From NCBI GenBank assembly GCA_951799425.1, contig OX637393.1, positions 25,810,744-25,874,743 of the forward strand: a DNA stretch of 64,000 nucleotides, written 5' to 3'. This document shows, one piece after another, positions 1-10,595 of the stretch. The translations under genes and the position numbers were made by a program. This DNA is from Ilex aquifolium. Its lineage: Eukaryota; Streptophyta; Magnoliopsida; Aquifoliales; Aquifoliaceae. The notes beneath the pieces are model-generated. The model saw only the letters and a list, made by a program, of their open reading frames with translations, ran no database searches and was not told the DNA's origin. Each line of letters opens with the position of its first letter. Positions within the stretch are counted from its first letter, which is position 1.

Positions 1-379
1 CACTTGTTTTATTTGCATTTTCATTCACAAACCAAACACAAAACTCGAATACAAGATTTTACACTTTCCTTTCACTTTTGCAAAATCACTTTCACAAAAC
101 TCCCTTTCCTTCCCTGAGGAGACGACCTTGGAATATTTTCCAAGTAAAACACACGACCACAAAAGACTCCTTTCGATTGGGGAGCATTTTTGTGCACACC
201 GCATCTCATTCCATCTATTTTGTTCATCATATTTCCATTCACATCCATTTTGTTGTTGTTTCCTATCTTCTTGCATCATCCGGAGGGAGAGTGACACTCC
301 CCCATCACTATAAGCCACATACACACATTGAGGGTGAGGGTGATGTTACGAGGTTAGGAACGACGTAATTACCAAACAA

Positions 380-1454
380 TCAGTAAGAGATAAGTACGAT
401 AGGCCACACACTATATGTGTTCTAATGTTTCCAAAAGGGTTAAAACCATCGGTGGCTAGCCCTATCTAACATTACGTGGATTTCGAGCAAAGGCAGGATA
501 TTTTAAATCAAATTCCTGCCATTCTATACCATCAACAGGATTCCCTGACCCATTCTCATCATCTACATGTCTATCTTTGTGTCATCTCATATATGTTGCA
601 GTCTTCCTTGACATGTATAACCTCTACAACCTTGGTTTCAATGGAAAATAACACGGAATTTTATGAGGAATTTTCTTACCCTTGCCATCATTGACCCTAT
701 ATCTAGATTCCCCACATTTCGGACAATTTTCTCAATTTTCATTCTCTTTTCAAAATAATGTGCAATTATACTTACATACATGAATGGGAACATATCCCAA
801 TCCCAAAGCTTGTAAGAACTTCTTAGCATCACAAACGACTTCTAGAAGTATCTTAACTTTTGGAAGAAGGACCTTCAATATCTCCAACAACATGTTGAAT
901 GACTTATTGCTCCACTTGTTCAACACCTTCACATGAAATAATTTTACAACCATCGATAGCAAAGTAAATTTTGTGTATCCCGGATACACCTCACGTTGAG
1001 CATCCTGCACTAATTTTTTAAACTTCTCCACATCCTCTTTATCACCATAATCACCAGCTTCGCCAAAATCTGATTCCCCCCAAACAGTATCCATGAAAGT
1101 CCCCATGCTCACGTCTTTTAACATATCAGGTAATTCATCACGATAATCGTCCTCAATGTCTATCATTTCATCTTGGACAATTTCACTGATATTATTATCC
1201 TATTTGTGTTCACTAGAAGGGACAAGTTCCCCACAGTGTACCCACACCATGTAAGAAGCCATAATCTCTTTCCAGCACAAATGAGTTTTCACAGTCTCTT
1301 CAGTATGCCATTCGAGATTCATACAATTCTTAAACAGACACCGAATTTTTGCATTTTGTCCCGTTCGTGGCATTGCAAATCTGGTAAACGACTTCAGCCC
1401 ATCAACGTATTGCTTACTCAATCTTTTTCTAACTGTCATTGAACTCTTATCCAT
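380..1454 (-). pseudogene. Tnp2-type CACTA transposase, 5' portion, decayed
   Basis: The N-terminal piece (1454-1200, starting MDKSSMTVRKRLSKQYVDG) matches the transposase-associated domain that opens plant CACTA proteins, with its cysteine pair in KIRCLFKNC. In the same frame, 1166-750 gives the Tnp2 region with NKWSNKSFNMLLEILK and ALGLGYVPIHVCKYNCTLF. The Cys motif NCPKCGESRYRVN and IPHKIPCYFPLKPRL follow near 640-740, then a fading match to FARNPRNVR around 480-490. Tnp2 binds and cuts the element ends. The copy is dead: an in-frame stop ends 1200-1454, a TGA replaces the expected Trp in the LFWKE motif near 750, and further stops follow. From about 380 to position 1 the match is lost and I recognise nothing. 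Confidence 0.8.
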
Positions 1455-2983
1455 TTCAATTAATGTACCTATGAAACGCGAGTTTTGTTAGCTAATTAGA
1501 TGGAGAGACACTAACTAAAATAAATGCATATCCACTCCTTGAACAATCCGAATCTAGACAACTCAAAAAATAATATCATTGAAAAAATATTCTCTAAATA
1601 TGATGAAAATTTTAAATGGTTCTAACATTATGTGCATGAAGAAATGCATTATAGATATTTAGCATATATGCTTCACTAAAAATATCCTAATTGTTCTATA
1701 CGATTCAAACACAACTAAACTTCCAAAAATTTAAACATGCATTATGTTCAACACAAATTTCTCATAGTAAAATTTATAACATAACATGAAATTTATAAAT
1801 TTATCACATTCGGATCAAAATCATGAAATTGAAATTGAACTCATTTAACTTCCACAAAAACGAAATCATTTAACTTATCATAAATTAAAATCAATTAGGA
1901 GCTTTAATGATTGAAAAATTTATGAAATATAAATATAAATTAAAATTTAATACGAAAATTGTAAAGGAGCAAAATGTTACCTGAATGTCACAAAAGAGGC
2001 AAAGATTTACTCGCCAAAAAAAAAATAATCACCTAAATATCATAAGGACAAATCTATCATGTGTTGATCGATTCAGTGTATGTGTGTGTAAATTGATTAT
2101 GATAGTGTGTTCTTGTGTGCATATGAGTGTTTGTTTTTGTGTATGTGTGTGAAAGTGTGTGTGTATGTGTTATGACATAGTGCATGTGTGTGTGTGAGAG
2201 AGAGAGGGAGAGTGAGTGTGGATAGTGTGTAACTTAATTTATCACAAACGCAAAGCTGAATCATTTACAAAATTATGTAACTTAATCCATACCCAGAGCC
2301 CAAAATCATAAAAAAAAAAAAAATTGAAATGGGTTATGGAAAGCAAGTACAAATGACACTAGTCAAGAGGATAACAAATCACTCCACTCAAGAGGATATA
2401 TAGTAACGCCAATTACAAGTTTTACAGCTACAACTATTTCGAAAAAAAAACTAGAATAATGTACACAAAACCCAACTTACCTCAGCAAATTGCATACCCA
2501 GCAAGGAAATTAAATTTAATCCATACACAAAAAAATGAATCCCCAACTCAATTAAAATAAGGAACCTAATAAAAAAATTACAAAGCTTTTTCCAAACCCA
2601 CATCACAAATTCGTGAAAATAACACATGGAAAAACACTTGATATAAACAACAACATAATCCTTGCCTAGAACCTATATTCAGCAAAACCAAACAAAAAAC
2701 TCAAATTTAGGAAATTTATTGAAACCCATTACACTAGGTAGATGGGTGTTTGTGTGTGTATGAGAGAGAGAGAGAGAATAGTGGGGGTTTTACAGAGAAG
2801 ATAGAGGGAAGGGGACGGATTGGGTTTGGGGTTTGTGTGCTTGTAGCAAAGAGAGGAGAGGGAAAATAGAGGGTTAGGGGTGGGGGAAAACAGAGACGGT
2901 AGAGGGAAAGGGTTTAGGGGATCGCTGGATTTTGGAGGGGTGGTCTACGCAGAAGAGGAGCTTTGTTGGGGATGAGGGTTGCA

Positions 2984-3029
<46 letters not shown>

Positions 3030-3154
3030 GAAGAGAGAAGTAGAGAAGAGGGAGAAATACCTGGCAGGGGTTTGATGGTGGATGTGTGGCTGTGGCGGTG
3101 GATGTGGCGGTGGGATAACAAAGATAGAGAGACAAAAGGAGTGAAAAAAGGGAG
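1455..3154. other. CACTA leader/promoter region without coding signal
   Basis: AT-rich DNA with GT- and GA-rich simple repeats (about 2080-2220, 2745-2780, 2985-3030) lies upstream of the minus-strand Tnp2-like gene. On that strand it reads as long CT/CA runs typical of plant 5' leaders. Open frames here are microsatellite artefacts. No gene was found. Confidence 0.5.
2985..3030. repeat. (GT)n(GA)n compound microsatellite
   Basis: About ten GT units run directly into about eleven GA units. It generates spurious Ser/Leu- and Thr/His-rich reading frames on the minus strand. Confidence 0.9.
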
Positions 3155-3164
3155 GGAAAAAAAG
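3155..3164. repeat. MULE target-site duplication, left copy
   Basis: GGAAAAAAAG immediately precedes the left terminal repeat. The identical 10 bases follow the right terminal repeat at 22486-22495. A 9-11 bp duplication is the hallmark of Mutator-like insertion. The tract is A-rich, but the flanking Gs match as well. Confidence 0.8.
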
Positions 3165-3595
3165 GAATCTATTACCAAAGGACGGCAATATTTAAACTTA
3201 AATACCAATCTACTGCCGTTTTAAACTTATTTATCAAACTACGGCTGTTTTGAAAGCGGATTCCGTAAAAACGACTTCAGTGTAAAAGCGGACTTACCAA
3301 ATCTGACTTCAGCATTAAAAGCAGACTTACCACATCCGACTTCAGTGTAAAGCGGACTTAAGAAATCCGCTTTTAACAGGAAAACTGTGCATTAAGTTTC
3401 GAATAAAAGCAGATTTGATAGACCCGATTTTAGTAGAAGGCGTATTTCATAAAAACGCTTTCATTAGAAAGCGGATGTCTTGATCACGCTTTCTAATGAA
3501 AGCGTATTTCATAAAAACACTTTCATTAGAAAGCAGATTTCCTGATCACGCTTTCTAATGAAAGCGTTTTTATGAAATACGCTTTCATTTGTTCG
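3165..3595 (+). repeat. MULE left terminal inverted repeat with hairpin array
   Basis: The first about 95 bases match the reverse complement of 22390-22485 with only a few differences. Inside, up to about 3595, is an array of short palindromic AAAGCG/CGCTTT units spaced roughly 20-25 bp, for example around 3440-3590 where neighbouring units pair into long hairpins. The array is longer here than at the right end. Confidence 0.85.
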
Positions 3596-4024
3596 ATGCA
3601 GACTGCCCAAAAAATGTTTAAAATTAAAAAATTAATTTATCCACCCCCAACCCCCCCCCCCCCGGCGCTATCACAATTTTATTCCCACCCTTAGTAAACA
3701 AAAAATAATAAAAATATTTAGTTTTAATTTTAAAAAATACTAGTCATCGTACCCCTCCCCATCCCACACAAATAAAACTTTAAATCCTAAACATTTAAAA
3801 ATCGTACCCACTGAAACTATTATTATCCAAAAAAGAGAATAGCAATCGTCCCCCCCAATCCCAACCAACAAACCCTAAAGTAGGGGGAAAGAGATTTATT
3901 TCTTTTGTGATAAAAATAGTACGAAAAAACATTAAAAAATGAAGAGACGTATGCCTTTTGATGAAATATATGAATAAGATTTTATTTTAAACGTCATAAT
4001 ACAGACATAGTAGTAAAAATAGTT
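3596..4024. other. MULE interior, AT-rich, no gene seen
   Basis: Low-complexity AT-rich DNA with a run of about 14 C at roughly 3650-3663. No open frame or RNA gene is recognisable. Confidence 0.5.
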
Positions 4025-4681
4025 CTAATGACTATCATATTTCCAACAACATAGTGGGTTGCCATGTAAGCAAAGAGTAGCAGGGAGAAATTTTGCACAA
4101 TGATCATCATCACTTGCTTCTTCAAAATCAGAAAGTTCATTGTCAGAAGCCAAGGATTGATCGGAAAGTATTGCATTAATAGGCTCTACAGGGTCAGAAT
4201 GTTCATTCTTTGCCTTTGTAATAAGGTGGAATCGATTTAGACGTCGCTCCATCTGATCATTCTCAAGAGCTAGTGTTGCAATGATATCTTGGTAGTTATC
4301 CGTGCACCATTCCACATACATTTCAGCTGAACGTGCCTGTGGCACTTATAATCCATGTCAACGACAATATACTTCTAGCTCGCAACGCTTGAAATAAGAT
4401 TTCAACCAACTTGGTCCCCGTAGGTGGTAATAAAACTCTAGAGGCGAGACAAAAGTTGCATATCCAATCATCACATGACCAACTTCGGTGAAAGGGTTAT
4501 GAATGTTGAGTGGCTCATTCTTAAAGGAACGTAAATTGCTATACCATGTTACACCAGTTGGATCTGTGTAATTACCGGGTTCTGGTGAACTGAATGAAGA
4601 AAATGTTTCATGATGGCAGTGGTTGGTTGAGAAAGAGTCATCGTTAGGTTTGCTAGAAGACCCATTTGGTGATGTTGACAT
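4025..4681 (-). pseudogene. Small MULE-borne gene, family copy 1 (unknown function)
   Basis: One frame encodes about 218 residues from an ATG at 4681, with two stops close together near 4355 and 4346. I do not recognise the protein. It has a Ser/Asn-rich start (MSTSPNGSSSK), a central segment FVSPLEFYYHLRG, a helical stretch ending ENDQMERRLNRFHLI, and an acidic tail (SDNELSDFEEASDDD). By eye, the segment from the FxxPxEYY motif through ENxxM aligns with 9099-9540 and, more weakly, with 5105-5542, so the three are diverged copies of one gene. The tail of this copy extends past the acid run with CHG and CCWKY. It lies just inside the left terminal repeat. The encoded product may act in transposition or may be passive cargo; nothing here decides it. 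Confidence 0.6.
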
Positions 4682-5104
4682 TGTAGTGTACGTATGGTTT
4701 ATACTGCTGTTTAGTAGCTGTATTTATACAGGAACATAACTTATTTTAATATTACTTTAATTGAACGGAGTAATAAAATATTGTAGTGAAGATACAGTGA
4801 CAAGTGAACAATGATAGTGACTAGACACTGATACAGTTTTGTGATAAAGCACATCACTGATGACATAACACAGACAACTATGTAGAAACAGTCTTGTGTT
4901 AAATCACCACTGACCACTTACACCCGGAATGATGTGTTGCGTGCAGTGATTAGACAAATCAGAAGTGTTGCATGAGTTGTCAAATCATAATATTTAAAAA
5001 AAATGTAGCCATAGTTGGCTAAACAGTTACCACGACTACCATCAGAATATCACTATAAATTGATTGTGTGTGTTCCTCTGTTACCATACTTATCAACTTC
5101 AATC

Positions 5105-5542
5105 ATGAGTTACAGTCCACGCTCAGTGTTTGAAACTATGGGCTATCATTGGGCGTTAGAGGATGATTTCTTCTATCCTATAAATCCTATTTTACGTTTT
5201 TCACAGAGGTCAGTGAATAGAATGAGGGAGGAATGGAAATATCGTTTGAATGAGAGAGAAGTTCTAAGTAAAGATTTACGCATTTGTAACATACGGAGGC
5301 CGCGACAAATTGCCATCAATATGCCTATTCAAACACCACAGGAGTTGGAAGGTGCATTGTGGCGTATTCATGCTGAAAACAACCGTATGGCAATACGGCA
5401 AACTCGGTACAACCTATGCCGAATTGCAGGGGACCATACTGCAGAAGGTTTACGTGATGAAGCACGTTTGTGCCTCCAGTTGTCTACAGAAGGAGGAAGT
5501 GTTTCTAATGTTGAAATGTCGGACGAAGAAACTTTCCCTTAA
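5105..5542 (+). CDS. Small MULE-borne gene, family copy 2 (unknown function), intact frame
   Basis: Open frame of 145 residues. The ATG at 5105 (MSYSPRSVFETMG) is preferred over an upstream ATG at 5015, because copy 3 also opens with a short MS-T/Y-S start. The core contains REEWKYRLNEREVLSKDLRI, then RRPRQIAINM, then AENNRMAIRQTRYNLCRI, and the protein ends in an acidic SDEE tail. The same ordered motifs occur in copy 3 (RREWSFRYAESNALSSDLRV, VPRRISLMM, NENNRMLVRRQ). There is no signal peptide or membrane segment. It looks like a small charged helical protein. It is transcribed away from copy 1 and towards the PMD gene. This is the only one of the three copies without a stop. No family name can be given. 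Confidence 0.65.
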   Translation: MSYSPRSVFETMGYHWALEDDFFYPINPILRFSQRSVNRMREEWKYRLNEREVLSKDLRICNIRRPRQIAINMPIQTPQELEGALWRIHAENNRMAIRQTRYNLCRIAGDHTAEGLRDEARLCLQLSTEGGSVSNVEMSDEETFP

Positions 5543-6132
5543 TTAATAAACATTTACGCATATATTGGTTTGTCCTCCAGGGGTTGCAATAGGTATCTAA
5601 GTTGTTTGTTATAATAAGGCTTAGTAGTCATCGACTACTATGTTGTTGTAGTTTCTATTTGTATTGTCATTATACAGGGGTAAAATAAAATGTACCGTTT
5701 ACTGTCTTATTTTATCTTAAGACACCGAGAGCCAATCCACACGTTGAATAAAGTATTATGTTAAGTACTAACTTTAAACATGATGAATTTTAAAAAAAAT
5801 TGGCATAGTTTCCCTTAAAACTCTGTCATACCAAAAAAAATTTGTCTTGTATGCACAATATCAAAACAACAACAATCACAACAACACAAGCATAATGGCA
5901 TATCCACCACAACTACCTCCACCAACACCCAACCACAACATCACAAACACCACACCACTACACCAACAACAATACATAGAAACTACTCTATAATATACAT
6001 GTGAAAATAAATGTCAAAAAATGATATAATAGGACTATACTAAGTGCCACGTGACGGCTTCTTCCTGAGCCGTTTGGGACTCCTATCCTCTAACTGTGCG
6101 GGCTCTCCATCGATCACCTGTGAATCCTGATC
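5543..6132. other. Intergenic MULE DNA between convergent genes
   Basis: This is the shared 3' side of the plus-strand small gene and the minus-strand PMD gene. It contains a CAACAAC/ACCACA-rich stretch at about 5865-5970. No additional frame is supported. Confidence 0.5.
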
Positions 6133-8897
6133 TCAGACTGGCATACTATCACCGCCTCTGGCTGCACCTATGCCTTGACCACCCCGTACTCTACCACCGC
6201 GGCCTCTAACACCTCCCAATCTGCCACCTCGACCTCGACCTTGACCACGACCTCGAACTAATGAAATTAAATGGACAAGTGGAGTCATAGCATGCTGATG
6301 TGACCTATGTACTCCTGCAGCCGTCGATGCCAGTGATGTACCATGACCCTGCGTGACCTCAGCTACTGGCGGTGAAATCTGAACATCTATCTGAGGTGAC
6401 GTCATCAATGCATCGTGACATATAGGGTGGCTGGGCAATATGACTCCTGAACCAGCTAAAGTGTATGTGTCTGGTCCTGGCATGGGGGAAACATGCTCTA
6501 CGGGGTACTCAGATGGTATGGGGGTCTCGGTCAATGGTGGTAAATGGGGTGTAGTATGTGCTGATATATGGTGGGAACTCGATGTGTATGGTGTATGTGC
6601 ACGTAGTACGGACGGTGTATGTGGACACTGCGGGCCACTAGGTCCTGCTGTAGACTCTGGTACTGTGTCGACACCGGCATCTACCTGAATACCAGGTCGG
6701 TGACGCGGAGGTCTCTGTCGTCGTATAACAATACCATGAGGCCGCATAGGTACATCGGGCAGTGGACGCGGTGCAATATGTGGTATATGCAAAGACTCTC
6801 TGTGGACGGTACGATTGAGCCGATGGTCCTGTCGAACCGCCTCGAGGGAAGTAGAGGTAAGAGATAGTGCGGCCTGCAGTGCCCTTGTATGTGCTGCGTC
6901 AGTACCATCATCAAGGGCATTGTGTGCAATCTGGTGAATCTGAACTAGTGTATGCTCCTGTAAAAGTAAACAACACAAACATTAGGATAAAATAAATTAT
7001 GTATTAGGTAATGGATCATGATTATAATTGACAAATGCAGTTAGATATAATTTACCAATATCTCGACTATGCTACCCATCGGCTGTAATCCGATATGAGG
7101 AGTATCTACTGGAGGTCCGATCAATCGTCGAGTGATACGGCCGTACCACACCATGTATGTACGATAACTAATATCAGTCAAGGCTGAATGTGCCTCTCCC
7201 GCGATAAGATGATCTCGTCGGTGGGTCCAGACATGTACAGAATCTTGATGCACAATACTCCAGTCATAACCACCCCTGTCGCGTCGATCTGTGGCATGAA
7301 GCGCAGTCCCAGTGTTGCATGCCTGAGGGATACCCTGTGTAAAACCAAACTAGCGCATGACACGATCAGGAAAATGTCACTCTACTATTGCAAAGCATAT
7401 GAGTGGGGCACGCGTCATCCATAAGTCCCTCCCAATAATGTAATATACTGGTAAGTCTGCTATGACATCTGTAGTATATGACATCCACACCATCTACAAC
7501 AAAACAAATAGGGGCATATGTAATATGTAACATGTAACAATGTCTTTTCGTGTCAAATGATAATATAGTCTATGTTTGTGGATATTTTGAACCAGCTCAT
7601 CGCGCATCTGGTCTAGCTGATTTCTATAATGTCTGAGGACGTGTCTGGGGCTGTGTATATACGATGTCATATGCACATTCCACCTGCAATATAGATAATA
7701 ACTCATTTCCCTCATTGGTGAAAAATTACATTACTAAGCTTAACTATTACTTCATCGTTACACACCTGCACCCCAACGGACCCCTAGGTAAAGGATTATG
7801 ATTGTCAGGCAACTCCTCCGCAGCAACGGGAACCTCTGCACCAATCCCTACATCAGGTCCCTCAGACACGTGAAACACATCAGGTATTTCTGCGGCTGCT
7901 GCTTGATGAGGAAGTACTCTCTCATGACGGATATGTATAAATCGCTCTCACGCCCACAACTATTTGGTAAGATAATGTTATATTAATATTTATCGTACCT
8001 TCAATGAAACTTAACTTATAAATACATATAAATGACTGATTACCTGTAATATAACTAGTGGGCCTCCAATATCAAGCGTCTGGGGTAGTGGCGCGACACA
8101 TCTCACGGTACAATCACGCTAGTGCTGCACTACCCTAACTCAATCTCCCTGAACCATCTAGGTCCTCAAGATGCTGTAAGTACATAAGACCAACCTTGTT
8201 ATATGACTTGTCTGGGAAAATATAAGCCCCGATGAGAAGCAAAATGTATGCACGAGCATATCGATCAATGGTGATGGCATCAGCATCATCTCGAAGAGGC
8301 TCAGCAAATATAGCAGCCAGAGTGGTCATCTTAAGTCGAGATCCAGACAAAGCAGTCTCCGGTGGTCTAATACCTAGATAGTGGTCACAGTAATCCTGCC
8401 ACTCCAGCACTGTACGATGCGTGTCTACCCCAGTCACTGCATCACCATCAATGGGAAGTCCGGAAAGTAGTGCAATGTCCTGCAATGTAATCGTCGCCTC
8501 GCCAATGGGCAAATGGAATGTATGCGTCTCAACCCTCCATCGCTCCACTAGCGTAGTGACCAAATGGTGGTCCAACTTTATAAACCCAATACTATGTATC
8601 CCATAAAAACCGGCAGTCATAACACGACGCAATACCCTATAATCGGGACGTCGCAGTCGACGCATACTCGCCTCAGCCCGACAACACTTCAATGGTGATA
8701 ATTCCTTTAATAATTACATAAAGTCAGTCAAGTTTGAATATGTGTGTTTTATGGATTGAAATTATATGTCGTGTAGTTAGTAAATTTCGTGCCTGTCCAT
8801 CCCATATCTGTGTGGACCTATGTCGTGCCTGCAAATATAATACTGTTTTGTCAATAGGTCCCGGGTGCACTAAGTCACGTGCCTGCTGACGCTTCAT
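6133..8897 (-). pseudogene. Plant mobile domain (PMD; aminotransferase-like PMD) protein, six exons, decayed
   Basis: Exons I can place on the minus strand: 8897-8793 (PGPIDKTVLYLQARHRSTQI), 8704-8044 (GFIKLDHHLVTTLVERWR, ETHTFHLPIGEATITLQDIA), 7959-7766, 7683 to about 7595 (SPRHVLRHYRNQLDQMRDEL), 7493-7056 (WYGRITRR), 6957-6133. Most junctions have CAG/GT donors and AG acceptors in phase; the first donor is GC. The last exon ends in an Arg-Gly tail (RGRGQGRGRGGRLGG). The family is the MAIN/MAIL-type domain, often misnamed serine/threonine phosphatase 7 long form; it is not an enzyme by known motifs. In host genes it acts in silencing and genome stability, and relatives travel in transposons. 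This copy is broken by stops at four positions where Trp is expected, one CAG-to-TAG change, and a small shift near the end of exon 2. Confidence 0.85.
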
Positions 8898-9098
8898 ACC
8901 TTAATTCCTTTAAATTACATTGTAGGAAGATATTGTCAGTACAACTGTTGATAAACATTACATACACTGATTACATAGACATAAAAGGATATGTCACAAC
9001 ATAGGGTAATATAAGCAGCTGATATTTAATACATTATGTAATACATTTTAGTGCAACAAACTACCACACGTATTGATTCGTAAGCAAGTTTACATTTT

Positions 9099-9540
9099 TT
9101 ATTCTTCACTAGACATATAATCATCTGACTTGTATTGATCATTATTTAACACATTATTATGCTCTACATCTGATAAGTCTCGTCCATATGCATTTTTGAC
9201 CATGTCTGTTGCAAGTTGAACCATATAATATCACTGCCTACGAACCAGCATTCGATTATTCTCATTGCGAACTTGAGTAACTACTGCTTCGTAATCTTGT
9301 TTGTTCCTCCTTTGCATCATTAGAGAAATTCGGCGTGGCACCGGTATACCAAGTACTCTTAAGTCACTGCTTAAAGCGTTAGATTCAGCATAACGAAACG
9401 ACCATTCTCGTCTTACTCCAGCATAATACTCTTTTGGGTCAGTAAATTTCTCTATTTTGTAATCATCATTGCGCTCTGTCAAAAGCCAAACCCTTTGCTT
9501 TCTGCGATTGTTCGAAACTATTGTTCATCGGGATGTAGAC
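9099..9540 (-). pseudogene. Small MULE-borne gene, family copy 3 (unknown function), broken
   Basis: One frame runs from ATG at 9540 to a TAA at 9099-9101, about 146 residues, the same length as the intact copy at 5105-5542. Shared ordered motifs are FTDPKEYYAGVRREW, SSDLRVLGIPVPRRISL, NENNRMLVRR and an acidic end with SDDYMSSEE. Two TGA codons interrupt it: one after MSTSR near the start and one after RRQ at 9231-9233, the latter likely a former Trp. It lies between the transposase and PMD genes, all on the minus strand. I do not recognise a domain. The conserved length and motifs in a second copy argue that this was a real gene rather than a chance frame. Confidence 0.6.
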
Positions 9541-10595
9541 ATAGTTTTATTGAATTATGTATCTGCAACAAGTAAAAAATGTGAATATATAATGAATATA
9601 ACGGTGATGGATGTAATGACATAAACACAAGTTCTACATTTTCATCATTAAATAATGTGAAGATTATTATTTAGATGAACAGTTTTAATTTAATACAGAA
9701 CCAACATTACATTACCCTCCTCACATTAGATTAGCCTCCACATTCACTGACAGATGTGAACATCTTATGCCGTTTTAATATTGGCAAGTGCGTCGATCGT
9801 GCCCAGATTGACCACACAATCTGCATTGATACGTACTACGACCCTGTCGTAGGTCCATTTCATTTCGGATACGAGTAGATTGGGGATGACCCTTCGTCCG
9901 TAGTTGATTCGGATTAGGACAAATTATTGGACCACTGATCGCATCCCAATAGTCAACATGATATAGTGGATGAAATTCACTCGACCAAACGGCATCATAG
10001 GCAGCAACAGTGTATATCTCATCAACGTACTGCCACGGGTCTAAATGTCTCTTTGAAAAAAGCGCCATTGCATGAGAGCATGGCATTTTATAGGTGTTCC
10101 ACTTTCCACATGAACATGTGCGGTCTAAAATGTTGAGTACTTGTGCATTTAAAATTTTGGTAACAACATATGCCTCACTGGTGGTACGGCTGAATGTGGT
10201 AACATTTTGACCGGTTTTTTTGATTGAAACATACGTCATCTTTTCCACAGCGTGAGGTGTGAAACCGCACCCACATTTTGACGCCGACCTACGCCTATCA
10301 TTGAAATACTGAACAACCTTGTAAAATATTATTTCAACGCATGACATGATCGGTAAATGTCTTGCTTTTTTTAAGACAAAGTTGAACACCTCAGAAATGT
10401 TGGTTGTCATGACTCCATAACGTCGTCCATCGTCATGTGCAAGTGCCCACTGCTGTTTTGGTATCTGATTGAGCCAACAAACGGCCCTTGGGTTGATTTC
10501 TTGGATTTCAGCAATAATCTTGTCATACTTGCGGATTTGATGTGCAGAACTAGCATCTCATACTAGACGTTTAAGATGAGATTTATGAAACTTAC

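Noticed and set aside
2874-3208. Minus-strand frames rich in Ser, Leu, His and Thr
   Set aside because: They are translations of the (GT)n(GA)n microsatellite and its flanks, with no domain and no conservation signal.
8135-8692. Naming this an aminotransferase or serine/threonine phosphatase
   Set aside because: Database labels for PMD proteins suggest this, but no catalytic motif of either enzyme is present.
9774-10595. Treating this as a separate SWIM zinc-finger (FAR1-like) host gene
   Set aside because: It continues the same frame as the MULE transposase core once the solo LTR at 10596-13048 is excluded.
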